A stretch of DNA of 64,000 nt from Spongiibacter pelagi (GTDB lineage: Bacteria; Pseudomonadota; Gammaproteobacteria; Pseudomonadales; Spongiibacteraceae), in contig NZ_JACXLD010000001.1 of the NCBI RefSeq assembly GCF_014705705.1, positions 496,001-560,000 on the forward strand. Direction: 5' to 3'. Below the pieces are notes generated by a model. That model was not told the DNA's origin and did no database searches. It saw nothing but the letters and a program-made list of their open reading frames with translations. Positions 1 to 8,779 of the stretch are shown one piece after another. The number at the start of each line of letters is the position of its first letter. Positions within the stretch are counted from its first letter, which is position 1. A program made the position numbers and the translations under genes.

Positions 1-447
1 TATCGCGCGCCTGAATTTATTGCTGAGGAATCTGCCGTCAACGATACGGATGCTGATTGGAAGGCCAATCTTCAAGCTGGGGTAAGTAAGGCTTGGCAGA
101 AGCTGAATAGCTATATTCGTATTCGTCATCACGATGAAGACTTTAAACCCAATCTTGCGCCAGAGCAGGAGTGGGCATTGCGCGCCAGTCTGCGAATGAT
201 GCTCGAGCAGGCACAGTTAGCTTTGTTATCAGAGCGCCAAGCCGTGTTTGCGCAATCGCTCACTAAAGCCAGTGAGACGGTTGAACGTTTTTATTTGCTA
301 GATGAGCGCCGCAATGCAGTGCTGGCAGAATTAACTGAACTTTCGGCCCTGAATGTCGAGCGCCGGTTGCCCGATGTAGGTGGTGCATTAACGACGTTTA
401 AAGCCTATCAAAGTAGTCGGCGCTGGCAGCGTGAGGCGGGCCAATGA
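1..447 (+). CDS. hemX: HemX-like protein, C-terminal part (5' end outside window)
   Basis: The reading frame is open from base 1 to the stop at 445-447, so only the last 148 residues are present. The segment with YIRIRHHDEDFKPNLAPEQ followed by RASLRMMLEQAQLALL resembles the C-terminal region of HemX, the membrane-anchored protein encoded in the hemCDXY cluster of gammaproteobacteria. HemX is often annotated as a uroporphyrinogen-III methyltransferase, but in most species it lacks that catalytic domain and its job is uncertain. The stop overlaps the hemY start (ATGA), as expected for a hemX-hemY operon. The N-terminal membrane anchor lies outside the window. Confidence 0.9.
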   Translation, partial: YRAPEFIAEESAVNDTDADWKANLQAGVSKAWQKLNSYIRIRHHDEDFKPNLAPEQEWALRASLRMMLEQAQLALLSERQAVFAQSLTKASETVERFYLLDERRNAVLAELTELSALNVERRLPDVGGALTTFKAYQSSRRWQREAGQ

Positions 448-1649
448 GAGTCTTTTTTATCGCTCTTATTGGGCTGGTCGTTGCGTTATTAATTAGCGCC
501 GGTATGCAGCGCGATGCGGGTTATATTCTGATTGCATTTGGGCAAACCACGGTGGAAATGAGCCTGTGGATTGGCGCTGCGGTATTGCTGCTATTTATTG
601 GTGTGCTGGTGCTGATCTTTATTGCTTTGCGGCGTACCGGACATCTCAAAGATAAATTGGGCAGTTTCCGCAGTGATCGTCGTCAGCGCAAAATTCAACA
701 GCAGACTTTCAAAGGCTTGCTGGCTTATACCGAAGGCCGCTGGTCTAAAGCGCGCAGCTTACTTTCTGCCTCGGCGGAGCAGGCTGAACAGCCCTTTTTG
801 CATCATGTTTTAGCGGCGCGAGCCAGCCAGCAATTAGCTGAACCCAAAACCTGTCGCCAGCATTTACTCCAGGCTGCTAAAGCTGGGAGCGGCGCCAAAT
901 TAGCGGCGGCCATTGTCGAGGCTGAACTGTTATTGAAATCGGGAAATGCCAAAGAAGCTCGCGCGGTTTTGGCCAATACCGGGGCGTTAACAACGCCGGC
1001 AGTGCAAACCTTAATGGTTGAGGTTTTGCGCGAATTACAAGACTGGTCGGCGCTGCGTGAATTGCTGGTGGAATTGCGCAAGGCAAAACTCATGAGCCCG
1101 GCAGCATTGGATCGAATTGAGCAAGATGCTATTCAGGGTGATCTTCATAAATTGATTTTAGCGGGCGATGGCGCTGCATTGCTGAGTTGGTGGGCCAGTT
1201 TGCCAACGCGCTGGCAGCAACTGCCGGAATTACTGGTTGATTATATTGCGGGTTTGTTGGCTCTCGATAGAAAAGACGAGGCTCGCCGCTGTGCCGAAGC
1301 GGGTTTGAAGAAACAATGGAATGTGGAGTTGTTGCGGCTTTTTGTACGGCTGGCGGAAGTCGATGCTAAGCAACCGCTGAAATTGGCCGAGTCTTGGTTG
1401 TCGAAGCATCCAAATGATGGAGAGCTATTATTGGGGCTGGGGCGACTCTGTTTGAAAAATCAACTTTGGGGCAAGGCGCGGGATTATTTTGAAGCGGCAT
1501 TTCAAGTTGCGCCTACTGGAGAATCTGCGCTCGAATTGTCGCGTTTACTCAGTGCCTTGGGTGAAGATGATTTGTCTCGTCAATATGTTTTGCAGGCCTT
1601 GGCTCTACAGGGGCAGGGCTTGCCGGATCTACCGCAGCCAAAAAAATAA
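444..1649 (+). CDS. hemY: HemY, TPR-containing inner-membrane protein of the haem locus
   Basis: The product has 401 residues. Two hydrophobic N-terminal helices (about residues 3-22 and 40-64) are followed by a soluble alpha-helical, TPR-like region. The beginning MRVFFIALIGLVVALLISAG and the following QRDAGYILIAFG are typical of the HemY_N family. E. coli HemY has a similar length and architecture and is implicated in protoporphyrin metabolism, although its exact activity is unclear. The start overlaps the hemX stop by four bases, indicating translational coupling. This is not the Bacillus-type HemY protoporphyrinogen oxidase: no FAD-binding motif is visible. Confidence 0.93.
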   Translation: MRVFFIALIGLVVALLISAGMQRDAGYILIAFGQTTVEMSLWIGAAVLLLFIGVLVLIFIALRRTGHLKDKLGSFRSDRRQRKIQQQTFKGLLAYTEGRWSKARSLLSASAEQAEQPFLHHVLAARASQQLAEPKTCRQHLLQAAKAGSGAKLAAAIVEAELLLKSGNAKEARAVLANTGALTTPAVQTLMVEVLRELQDWSALRELLVELRKAKLMSPAALDRIEQDAIQGDLHKLILAGDGAALLSWWASLPTRWQQLPELLVDYIAGLLALDRKDEARRCAEAGLKKQWNVELLRLFVRLAEVDAKQPLKLAESWLSKHPNDGELLLGLGRLCLKNQLWGKARDYFEAAFQVAPTGESALELSRLLSALGEDDLSRQYVLQALALQGQGLPDLPQPKK

Positions 1650-1708
1650 TACTGTAATACGTGTGTTATATTCTCGGCGCCATTTTTAATTTAACGGATT
1701 AAGTAGTT

Positions 1709-3055
1709 ATGAAAGTTACGGTTTTTGGCATCGGCTATGTGGGACTGGTTCAAGCGGCCGTTTTGTCGGGCGTGGGTCACAATGTGGTATGTGTTGATGT
1801 TAATGCTGACCGGGTTGAAAAATTAAAGCAGGGCATTATCCCTATTTATGAGCCGGGCTTGGAAAATTTGGTTAAAGCCAATGTTGAAGCTGGCCGCTTG
1901 CAGTTCACTACCGATGCCGCTTTGGGTGTTAATCATGGGCAGATTCAATTTATCGCCGTGGGTACCCCACCGGATGAAGACGGCTCTGCCGATCTTAAAT
2001 ATGTATTAGAAGTAGCGCGAACCGTTGCCCGTAATATGGCGGCGCCAAAAATCATTATTAATAAATCGACCGTACCGGTAGGAACCGCCGATAAGGTTAA
2101 GGCTGCGGTGGCTGAGGTGTTGGCCGAGCGTGGCGAGGCCATTGAATTTGATGTTGTCTCCAATCCGGAGTTTTTGAAGGAAGGGGCGGCGGTGGCAGAT
2201 TGTCAGCGTCCAGATCGCATTATTATCGGCACCGATAGCGAAAAAGTAGAAGCGCGGATGCGCGAATTGTACGCGCCGTTTAACCGCAATCACGAGCGGA
2301 TCATTGTGATGGATGTGCGCTCTGCGGAACTCACCAAATATGCCGCTAACTGTATGTTGGCGACCAAAATTAGCTTTATGAATGAAATGGCTAACTTGGC
2401 CGAGCGCTTGGGTGCGGATATTGAAAAAGTACGCCAAGGCATTGGTTCTGATCCGCGTATTGGTTATTCCTTTATTTATCCAGGCTGTGGCTATGGCGGC
2501 TCTTGTTTCCCTAAAGATGTTCAGGCGCTAGTGCGTACCGCAGAAAATAATGGCTATGTGCCAGAAATTCTGCGTTCAGTTGAGGCGGTGAATCACCGTC
2601 AAAAAACCAAATTGTTTGCCTTTTTAAATGATTATTTTGAAGGCCAATTAGCCGGTAAAAAAATTGCGTTGTGGGGGCTTTCATTTAAACCCAATACCGA
2701 TGATATGCGTGATGCTTCGAGCCGGGTATTAATGGAGTCTTTGTGGCAAGCGGGCGCCAGTGTGCAGGCCTTTGATCCAGAAGCGATGAATGAAACTCAG
2801 CGCATTTATGGTAGCCGTGACGATTTGATGTTGATGGGCACCAAAGAAGCCGCCCTGCGTGGCGCAGATGCACTGGTGGTTTGCACTGAGTGGAATATCT
2901 TTAAAGCGCCAGACTTTGAATTAATTAAAGAGTCTTTGCAGTGCCCAGTGGTCATTGATGGTCGCAATCAGTATGAGCCGGAATTGGTTGAATCTTATGG
3001 TTTGGCTTATTACGGGATTGGTCGCGGGCGTAGTGTTAAATTACCGCAGGTTTAA
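1709..3055 (+). CDS. ugd: UDP-glucose/GDP-mannose-family 6-dehydrogenase
   Basis: The 448-residue protein oxidises a nucleotide sugar, most likely UDP-glucose to UDP-glucuronate with NAD+. It starts with the Rossmann motif GIGYVGLV. The family substrate loop [12 protein letters not shown] contains the expected catalytic cysteine at about residue 266, and a C-terminal UDP-binding domain follows ([12 protein letters not shown]). The length fits UDP-glucose dehydrogenase. GDP-mannose dehydrogenase is a less likely alternative from the same family. The product feeds surface polysaccharides, and an exopolysaccharide-type locus lies about 6.5 kb downstream. The gene stands alone, about 60 bp after hemY. 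Confidence 0.93.
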   Translation: MKVTVFGIGYVGLVQAAVLSGVGHNVVCVDVNADRVEKLKQGIIPIYEPGLENLVKANVEAGRLQFTTDAALGVNHGQIQFIAVGTPPDEDGSADLKYVLEVARTVARNMAAPKIIINKSTVPVGTADKVKAAVAEVLAERGEAIEFDVVSNPEFLKEGAAVADCQRPDRIIIGTDSEKVEARMRELYAPFNRNHERIIVMDVRSAELTKYAANCMLATKISFMNEMANLAERLGADIEKVRQGIGSDPRIGYSFIYPGCGYGGSCFPKDVQALVRTAENNGYVPEILRSVEAVNHRQKTKLFAFLNDYFEGQLAGKKIALWGLSFKPNTDDMRDASSRVLMESLWQAGASVQAFDPEAMNETQRIYGSRDDLMLMGTKEAALRGADALVVCTEWNIFKAPDFELIKESLQCPVVIDGRNQYEPELVESYGLAYYGIGRGRSVKLPQV

Positions 3056-3134
3056 AGAGTTCCTGATTAATTACTGCGTTTTCAGCCTTGCGCTGCACTC
3101 GCTACATTAATCAGAAGTTCTTCGATTCTTTAAA
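3051..3134. repeat. Extended interrupted inverted repeat downstream of ugd
   Basis: Two nested perfect arms are present. TTTAAAGA (3051-3058) pairs with TCTTTAAA (3127-3134), and CTGATTAAT (3063-3071) pairs with ATTAATCAG (3106-3114). The 34-base centre is GC-rich. The outer left arm contains the ugd stop codon. The element could be a transcript-end structure, a REP-like element or part of a small RNA. No run of T follows, so it is not a classic intrinsic terminator. Confidence 0.5.
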
Positions 3135-3173
3135 CGCAAAAAATTAGGCATTTTTGCTGTTAATGGTTGTTTT

Positions 3174-3203
3174 TTGTTCGTTTATTTTTGCCTGTGCTAG
3201 AAT
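3174..3203 (+). promoter_or_regulatory. Candidate sigma70 promoter of the H-NS/MvaT-like gene
   Basis: A TAGAAT -10-like box at 3198-3203 lies 18 bases after a TTGTTC -35-like box at 3174-3179, about 50 bases before the gene start, in a very AT-rich stretch. The -10 matches 5 of 6 consensus positions; the -35 is weaker. Confidence 0.4.
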
Positions 3204-3208
3204 GAATT

Positions 3209-3227
3209 ATCATTTTTAAAAAATGAT
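3209..3227. promoter_or_regulatory. AT-rich palindrome at the expected transcript start
   Basis: ATCATTTTT and AAAAATGAT form 9-bp perfect arms around one central base, just downstream of the candidate -10 box. Nucleoid proteins of the H-NS/MvaT class prefer such AT-rich DNA, so autoregulation is possible, but this is inference from position and composition only. Confidence 0.35.
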
Positions 3228-3253
3228 AGAAAACAACACCAAGGATATCTTGA

Positions 3254-3640
3254 ATGAATATAGCAAAACTGCAAAAGCAGCTTGAAGCGGAGCATAAAGC
3301 TCTGGAACAAAAATCCAAATTTATTACTGAGCTTCAGGCTCTAATGAATAAATATGGTCAAAGCGAAGAAGCTTTGCTCGCTATTTTGAGCGAAACCAGC
3401 GCCGCAGCTCCTGCCAAGCGTGGTCGCAAGCCAGGCAGCAAGGTTGCCGCAAAAGCACCTGCCAAAGCGAAAAAAGCCGCAGCAGCGAAAGGCCGTAAAA
3501 AACAGGCTCCTCGTCCTTTGCGTAAATTCAAAAACACCAAAACCGGTGAGATTGCTGAGTCACGCGCCCCTCAGGTTGATAAAACCATCAAGGCTTGGGC
3601 AAAAGAGCTGAAAGTAGATTGGAGAACCCTCGAAGTTTAA
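3254..3640 (+). CDS. H-NS/MvaT-like nucleoid-associated protein with basic linker
   Basis: The 128-residue protein has three parts. Residues 1-50 are a predicted coiled-coil oligomerisation segment (KLQKQLEAEHKALEQKSKF). Residues 55-85 form an Ala/Lys/Pro-rich basic linker that includes an AT-hook-like RGRKPGSK. The C-terminal domain (RKFKNTKTGEIAESRAPQ, then IKAWAKELKVDW) resembles the DNA-binding domain of MvaT-type xenogeneic silencers (KQYKNPHTGEVIET). Such proteins bind AT-rich DNA and repress acquired genes. A strong AAGGAT ribosome site precedes the ATG, and a perfect terminator follows directly. Assignment to H-NS rather than MvaT proper is unsure, because the combination with an AT-hook-like linker is not classical. 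Confidence 0.7.
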   Translation: MNIAKLQKQLEAEHKALEQKSKFITELQALMNKYGQSEEALLAILSETSAAAPAKRGRKPGSKVAAKAPAKAKKAAAAKGRKKQAPRPLRKFKNTKTGEIAESRAPQVDKTIKAWAKELKVDWRTLEV

Positions 3641-3655
3641 GCGAGGGTTTTCTTT
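3625..3655 (+). terminator. Intrinsic terminator of the H-NS/MvaT-like gene
   Basis: AACCCTCG (3625-3632) and CGAGGGTT (3642-3649) form a perfect 8-bp stem with a 9-base loop, followed by TTCTTTT. The left arm overlaps the last codons of the gene. Confidence 0.85.
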
Positions 3656-3714
3656 TAGCGAGTTTTAAGAAGTCTTTAATAAACGGCTTTAAAAAAATCT
3701 GGTACAAGGATGTA

Positions 3715-4338
3715 CTAACACGTGATTCGCCACGTGCTGTACACCACTTCCCCGGTCGTTTTCTGTTTTTCTGCCGTCCAATTTTCTGGCAACGATATTT
3801 CTTCATTTTTGGCGTGCTCAAGATAAATAAGCCCGTCTTTATTTATTAGCGTATTAAGCACGCTTTTAATTTCGTCGATATGTTCTTTATTGAACGGCGG
3901 GTCGAGAAAAATAATATCGTAGTGTTTCTGGCTGTTTTCCAAATAGGTTTTAGCCGTTTGGCAAAACACTTGGCCATGTTCGGCGTTTAGTGTTGATAGG
4001 TGTTGCCTGATTTGTGCGGCGGCCTCGTGATTTAATTCTACAAAATCACAGCTAGCGGCACCGCGAGATAGGGCTTCTATGCCGAGTGCGCCTGAGCCAG
4101 CAAATAGATCTAAGCAGTGAGCGCCGGGAATTTCTGCCGCCAGCCAGTTAAAAAGTGTTTCTCTAATGCGGTCGCCGGTGGGGCGCAAACCTTCCGCGCT
4201 GGTGAATTGCAATTTACGGCTGCGCCACTGCCCGCCAATGATGCGAAGTTGGCTTGTGCCCCCAGTGTTTTTATCACTTTTGTTATTGCCCGCTTGCTTG
4301 ATGTTTTTGGGGCGAGATCGTTGAGGGGCTTTGGGCAT
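3715..4338 (-). CDS. rsmD: 16S rRNA (guanine966-N2)-methyltransferase RsmD
   Basis: The 207-residue class I SAM-dependent methyltransferase carries the SAM-binding motif DLFAGSGALGIEALSRGA and the catalytic DPPF motif of N2-guanine methyltransferases. The preceding RIIGGQWRSRKL and RPTGDRIRETLFNWL are diagnostic of RsmD, which methylates G966 of 16S rRNA in the 30S subunit. The first about 28 residues are a low-complexity basic extension (MPKAPQRSRPKNIKQAGNN), so a shorter start is possible. The gene is divergent from ftsY, the conserved arrangement in gammaproteobacteria. Confidence 0.95.
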   Translation of the reverse strand: MPKAPQRSRPKNIKQAGNNKSDKNTGGTSQLRIIGGQWRSRKLQFTSAEGLRPTGDRIRETLFNWLAAEIPGAHCLDLFAGSGALGIEALSRGAASCDFVELNHEAAAQIRQHLSTLNAEHGQVFCQTAKTYLENSQKHYDIIFLDPPFNKEHIDEIKSVLNTLINKDGLIYLEHAKNEEISLPENWTAEKQKTTGEVVYSTWRITC

Positions 4339-4432
4339 TGCAGTAGCGCTCGCTGATGGCTGTCAGGGGGTGGCAGAAGTGGTAGCATACGGTTTTGATT
4401 TCTCCTGTAAACCGACTTCTTTCTGATCCCGC

Positions 4433-5542
4433 ATGACTGACCTAGACTCCGACGCTTTATTAACCGAAAAGAAAAGCTTTTTTTCTCGCTTCAAAGAGGC
4501 CTTTGTAGGCTCGGAAGAGGACTTGGCGGCGGCGGAAGGTTTTATCGCCGATGCGGAAATCGCGCCCTGGCAACACCTTGACCTTAGTCCGGAAGAGCAG
4601 GCCTCGCTACTGGTTCGGTTTCGTGACGGTCTGAGTAAAACCGGTGCTCAGATCGGCGAAGGGCTGGCCAATCTATTTCTGGGTCGCAAGGAGATAGACG
4701 ATGAGCTACTTGAAGAGATCGAAACGCATCTATTGATGGCGGATGTAGGCGTTGAGGCGACCAGTCAGATTATTTCCGAATTAACACAGCGCCTGTCTCG
4801 CAATGAATTGGCGGATACGGAAGCCTTGTATATTGCTCTGCAGGAATCCCTGCGCAATTTGCTTGAGCCTGCTGAGCAGGAATTGGTTCTGCCGGAGAGC
4901 GACAAGCCCTATGTCATTCTTATGGTCGGTGTGAATGGTGTGGGTAAAACCACCACCATTGGTAAGCTGGCCAAGCAATTTCAGGCGGGTGGCCGTTCCG
5001 TTATGTTGGCGGCGGGTGATACTTTCCGCGCGGCTGCGGTGGAGCAGTTGCAGGTTTGGGGCGAGCGTAACGATGTGCCGGTGGTCGCTCAGCATACTGG
5101 CGCCGACAGTGCCTCGGTGCTTTACGATGCGCTGCAGGCGGCTCAGTCGCGCAAGGTTGATGTGCTGATCGCCGATACCGCAGGGCGTCTGCACAATAAA
5201 GACAACTTGATGGAAGAGCTTAAGAAGGTGGTTCGGGTATTGAAAAAACTCGATCCCGAGGCGCCCCATGAAGTGATGCTGGTGCTGGATGCGGGCACAG
5301 GGCAAAACGCGCTGACTCAAGCCAAGCATTTTCAAGACGCGGTGGGTGTTACCGGTCTTACTCTGACTAAATTGGATGGCACTGCCAAGGGTGGCATTGT
5401 GTTTGCCATTAGCAAGCAATTGGGTATTCCTATTCGTTTTATCGGTGTGGGAGAGGGCATTCTCGACCTGCGACCATTCCGTGCAGATGAGTTTGTCGGT
5501 GCATTGTTTGGCTGGCGCAGAACGGGGCCAAAAGCCGATTAA
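4433..5542 (+). CDS. ftsY: Signal recognition particle receptor FtsY
   Basis: The 369-residue SRP GTPase has an acidic N-terminal A domain, a helical N domain (about 60-150) and the G domain with P-loop [23 protein letters not shown] (G3) and [10 protein letters not shown] (G4). It docks ribosome-SRP complexes at the inner membrane for co-translational insertion. It is shorter than E. coli FtsY (497 residues) because the acidic region is short, as in many other bacteria. It heads the ftsY-ftsE-ftsX-rpoH block; ftsE begins four bases after the stop. Confidence 0.97.
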   Translation: MTDLDSDALLTEKKSFFSRFKEAFVGSEEDLAAAEGFIADAEIAPWQHLDLSPEEQASLLVRFRDGLSKTGAQIGEGLANLFLGRKEIDDELLEEIETHLLMADVGVEATSQIISELTQRLSRNELADTEALYIALQESLRNLLEPAEQELVLPESDKPYVILMVGVNGVGKTTTIGKLAKQFQAGGRSVMLAAGDTFRAAAVEQLQVWGERNDVPVVAQHTGADSASVLYDALQAAQSRKVDVLIADTAGRLHNKDNLMEELKKVVRVLKKLDPEAPHEVMLVLDAGTGQNALTQAKHFQDAVGVTGLTLTKLDGTAKGGIVFAISKQLGIPIRFIGVGEGILDLRPFRADEFVGALFGWRRTGPKAD

Positions 5543-5545
5543 GCC

Positions 5546-6226
5546 ATGATTATTTTCGATCAGGTCAGCAAATCTTACGAAGGCGGCCACCAGGCACTGC
5601 GGGAGTTGAGCTTTCATTTGCCCAAGGGTGAAATGCGCTTTTTGACAGGGCATTCCGGGGCTGGAAAAAGTACCCTGCTCAAGCTGATTATGATGATGGA
5701 GCGCCCGACCAGCGGCCAAGTGATTGTGAATGACCGCAATCTCGGTAAATTACCGGCGCGTCGGGTGCCGGAAGTGCGGCGTGATATCGGGGTGGTTTTT
5801 CAAAACCACCAATTACTTTTCGATCGCAGTGTGTTCGACAATGTTGCTCTGCCACTGATTATTGCCGGTTACGGGCATCGGGATGTGGGGCGGCGGGTTC
5901 GTGCGGCTTTGGACAAAGTCGGCCTGCTCGATAAAGAGCGCAAAAACCCGATGGCGCTCTCTGGTGGAGAGCAGCAGCGGGTGGGGATTGCTCGAGCCGT
6001 GGTGAATAAGCCGCCACTATTATTGGCAGATGAGCCTACCGGTAACCTCGACCCTGAGCTCTCGGCAGAAATTATGCACCTGTTTGAGCAATTCAATCAG
6101 GTTGGGGTAACGGTGCTGATCGCTACCCACGATATTTCCCTGATTGCCCGTATGCCTTATCGCCTGATTAGTTTGCGCGAAGGGCGTTTGATCTCAGCCG
6201 CAGGCGATAATTTGGGGGCGCGTTGA
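5546..6226 (+). CDS. ftsE: Cell-division ABC ATPase FtsE
   Basis: The 226-residue ABC ATPase has Walker [10 protein letters not shown], signature [14 protein letters not shown] and Walker [13 protein letters not shown]. FtsEX does not transport a solute; it couples ATP hydrolysis to activation of septal peptidoglycan hydrolases through the periplasmic regulator EnvC. The length is usual (E. coli 222). The gene sits between ftsY and ftsX with minimal spacing. Confidence 0.96.
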   Translation: MIIFDQVSKSYEGGHQALRELSFHLPKGEMRFLTGHSGAGKSTLLKLIMMMERPTSGQVIVNDRNLGKLPARRVPEVRRDIGVVFQNHQLLFDRSVFDNVALPLIIAGYGHRDVGRRVRAALDKVGLLDKERKNPMALSGGEQQRVGIARAVVNKPPLLLADEPTGNLDPELSAEIMHLFEQFNQVGVTVLIATHDISLIARMPYRLISLREGRLISAAGDNLGAR

Positions 6227-6241
6227 TGGGAGTGCAAAACC

Positions 6242-7279
6242 ATGTCAGCGCGTAAAAAAAACCGCCAAGGTGCGGAGCGTCGATTTAGTAAATTACAGGC
6301 GGGAACAACGGAGCGCCGCCGCCCGGCGGGGGCCAAGCAGCATCGCACTGATTTGCGCGACCGCTGGGAAAGTTATCGCAGTCACCACGGTCAAGTCGCT
6401 GCGGATGCGCTCAAGCGCCTATTTAAGCAGCCGCTTGCAACCCTGATGACCAGTTTGGTGCTGGCTATAGCCATGGCCCTGCCAATGGGGCTTTATGTCA
6501 TGCTTAATAATATAGAAGCGGTGAGTCAGGGATGGGATGGTGCCGCCAGGCTATCGCTTTATTTAAAAAGCGATATCAATGATCGCGCCGCCCAGCAATT
6601 ACAGTCGGAATTAAAGCGTCGAGCCGAGGTGCTAGAGGCGCGTTATATTTCGTCTGAGCAGGCTTTATTGGAATTCCGTGAGCAGTCGGGCTTGGGTGAT
6701 GTGCTTGATCAGCTTGACCGAAACCCCTTGCCTGCCTTGATAGTGATTACTCCCAAACCGGCCTACTCAAGTCAGCAAAAGGTTGATGCGTTGCGGTTGG
6801 AGCTGGAAAAACTGCCGCAGGTGGATCAACTTCGCCTCGATATGGCCTGGTTGCAGAAATTGAATCAAATAACCGAGGTTAGCCGCCGTTTGGCTGGGGT
6901 ATTGGCAGCGATGTTGGCCATGGGTGTGCTGCTTATTGTCGGCAATACCATCAAGCTGGCCATTGAAAGCCGCCGGGATGAAATTCTGGTGGTGAAGCTG
7001 GTTGGTGGCACCAATGCCTTTGTGCGGCGGCCCTTTTTGTATAGCGGCTTCTGGTTTGGCTTGATTGGCGCGGTATTGGCGTGGAGCCTGCTGCAGGCCT
7101 GCCTAATCTGGCTGAGTGGCCCGGTTGCCGGGCTTTCTGCACTCTATGGCAGTCAATTTGAGCTGCTGGGTTTGGGCTTTGGCAATAGCATTTTATTGAT
7201 TTTGGCGGGTGCCGGATTGGGCTTGCTTGGTGCGTTATTGGTTGTGGGGCGTGAGCTGGCTGCGATTGAGCCCCGTTAG
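6242..7279 (+). CDS. ftsX: Cell-division membrane protein FtsX
   Basis: The 345-residue membrane partner of FtsE has a basic cytoplasmic N-terminus (about 1-65) and a first membrane helix near residues 70-90. A periplasmic domain of about 120 residues follows, which contacts the hydrolase activator in the family. Three further hydrophobic helices cover about 215-240, 260-290 and 310-335 (MacB/FtsX-type permease fold). It begins 15 bases after ftsE and forms an operon with it. Confidence 0.95.
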   Translation: MSARKKNRQGAERRFSKLQAGTTERRRPAGAKQHRTDLRDRWESYRSHHGQVAADALKRLFKQPLATLMTSLVLAIAMALPMGLYVMLNNIEAVSQGWDGAARLSLYLKSDINDRAAQQLQSELKRRAEVLEARYISSEQALLEFREQSGLGDVLDQLDRNPLPALIVITPKPAYSSQQKVDALRLELEKLPQVDQLRLDMAWLQKLNQITEVSRRLAGVLAAMLAMGVLLIVGNTIKLAIESRRDEILVVKLVGGTNAFVRRPFLYSGFWFGLIGAVLAWSLLQACLIWLSGPVAGLSALYGSQFELLGLGFGNSILLILAGAGLGLLGALLVVGRELAAIEPR

Positions 7280-7343
7280 GCCTTTTAGATTCTCGTGTTG
7301 CCGTCGCCGGGTGGGAAATCTTAAATTTCGGTAAGGCTCTGGC

Positions 7344-7373
7344 CTTGAACTTTCGCCGTATAAGGCATCTAAT
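7344..7373 (+). promoter_or_regulatory. Candidate promoter upstream of rpoH
   Basis: TTGAAC (7345-7350) and TCTAAT (7368-7373) are separated by 17 bases, a plausible sigma70 pair. The first box also reads CTTGAA from 7344, which matches a sigma32-type -35, but the matching downstream CCCAT box is not clear. It lies 40 bases before the rpoH start in the 134-bp gap after ftsX. Confidence 0.4.
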
Positions 7374-7413
7374 AAGCAGTCATTTTTATTAGCCATTATC
7401 TAGGAGGATGTGC

Positions 7414-8265
7414 ATGAGTACTCATCTCCAGCCTGTGCAACAGCTTGTTCCAGGTGGTGATCTCTCTGCATATATTCAAGCGGTCAGCAGTATTCCCATG
7501 CTCAGTGCAGAGCGGGAACGTGAGCTGGCCGAAGACCTGTTCTACCGGGATAACCTGGAAGCGGCCCGCGAGCTGGTAATGTCTCACCTGCGTTTTGTTG
7601 TGCACATTGCCAAAAGCTACAAAGGCTACGGTTTGGCTGAGGCCGATCTGGTTCAAGAAGGTAATGTGGGCTTGATGAAGGCGGTTAAACGCTTCGATCC
7701 GGCCAAAGGTGTGCGTCTGGTTTCTTTTGCGGTGCACTGGATCAAGGCCGAAATTCACGAATATGTGCTGCGCAACTGGCGCATTGTTAAAGTGGCCACC
7801 ACCAAGGCTCAGCGCAAATTGTTCTTTAATCTGCGCGGTGCCAAAAAGCAGTTGGCGTGGCTTAGCAATGACGAGGCTCACGCGGTTGCCAATGATCTGG
7901 GCGTGGATGTTGCCGAAGTGCGCCGCATGGAAGGCCGCTTAAGTTCCGTCGATTTGGCCTTTGATGCAGATAGCGATGACGATAGCGGCGCGCCATTGGC
8001 TCCCGTTCACTACCTTGAAGATCACAGCGCCGACCCTGCGCGTCTGCTCGAAGCCGATGATTGGGAAGCCGATAGCCACAGCCGTCTAAGTTATGCGCTA
8101 GACGAATTGGATGAGCGCAGTCGCGATATTCTGCAAAGCCGCTGGCTGGCGGATGATAAGGCGACACTGCACGACTTGGCCGCCCGCTACAGTGTGTCGG
8201 CAGAGCGGATTCGCCAACTTGAGCAGGCGGCAATGAAAAAGCTGCGAGCCTCAATGGAAGCTTAA
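7414..8265 (+). CDS. rpoH: Heat-shock sigma factor RpoH (sigma32)
   Basis: The 283-residue sigma70-family protein shows region 2 ([43 protein letters not shown]), the RpoH-box region near residues 125-150 (the segment around [13 protein letters not shown]) and region 4 ending in [19 protein letters not shown]. It directs RNA polymerase to heat-shock promoters. The length matches E. coli RpoH (284). I chose the ATG at 7414 because the AGGAGG at 7402-7407 runs straight into the alternative ATG at 7408. The location after ftsYEX is conserved. Confidence 0.96.
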   Translation: MSTHLQPVQQLVPGGDLSAYIQAVSSIPMLSAERERELAEDLFYRDNLEAARELVMSHLRFVVHIAKSYKGYGLAEADLVQEGNVGLMKAVKRFDPAKGVRLVSFAVHWIKAEIHEYVLRNWRIVKVATTKAQRKLFFNLRGAKKQLAWLSNDEAHAVANDLGVDVAEVRRMEGRLSSVDLAFDADSDDDSGAPLAPVHYLEDHSADPARLLEADDWEADSHSRLSYALDELDERSRDILQSRWLADDKATLHDLAARYSVSAERIRQLEQAAMKKLRASMEA

Positions 8266-8283
8266 GGCGATCGTTACAGATAC

Positions 8284-8310
8284 AAAGCCCCGCACTGCGG
8301 GGCTTTTTTG
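8284..8310 (+). terminator. Intrinsic terminator of rpoH
   Basis: AAGCCCCGC (8285-8293) and GCGGGGCTT (8297-8305) form a perfect GC-rich 9-bp stem with a 3-base loop, followed by a run of T. Confidence 0.93.
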
Positions 8311-8383
8311 TTTGTGTTGGCATTAGGCGAGCTGGAAATAAATGCGCTGGCCATTAAAATAGCGGCCACATTATTTTGAGAAA

Positions 8384-8764
8384 ATGATCATGCCGCAATT
8401 CGCGATTCCGCTGGCTGCTATCTTTGGTTTTCTAGCCGTTGCCTTAGGGGCGTTTGGCGCCCACGGCCTCAAATCCCAGCTGACTCCCGCCATGCTTGAG
8501 GTCTATCAAACCGGTGTGCAATATCATTTTTTCCACGCTCTAGCGCTGTTGCTGCTTGGTGTATTACTGCGCCAAGGCATGAATCATTCCGGCCTCACCG
8601 CAGCAGCGTGGCTGTTTAGTATCGGTATCGTGATTTTCAGCGGCAGCCTCTATGCCTTGGCCATTACTGAAATCAAAATTCTGGGTGCGATTACCCCCAT
8701 TGGCGGATTACTGTTCCTGGCGGGCTGGCTTTGTCTGGCTTACGGCAGCTGGAAAGCGGCTTAA
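8384..8764 (+). CDS. DUF423 family membrane protein
   Basis: The 126-residue protein has four predicted membrane helices and the family motif GAFGAHGL followed by YQTGVQYHFFHALALLLLG. This places it in DUF423 (E. coli YgdD, Bacillus YwdK). No biochemical function is established for the family. A second ATG two codons downstream (8390) is also possible. It sits 15 bases before trmB and is probably co-transcribed with it. Confidence 0.88.
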   Translation: MIMPQFAIPLAAIFGFLAVALGAFGAHGLKSQLTPAMLEVYQTGVQYHFFHALALLLLGVLLRQGMNHSGLTAAAWLFSIGIVIFSGSLYALAITEIKILGAITPIGGLLFLAGWLCLAYGSWKAA

Positions 8765-8779
8765 GAAAAAGAGATTTTC

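Noticed and set aside
4781-5719. Long open frame on the minus strand opposite ftsY (312 codons)
   Set aside because: It lies wholly antisense to the well-conserved FtsY coding region, its translation shows no known motif, and codon-composition effects explain long antisense frames.
7344-7373. Sigma32 autoregulated promoter for rpoH
   Set aside because: The -35-like CTTGAA is present, but no convincing CCCAT -10-like box is found at the right distance; a sigma70-type reading is at least as good.
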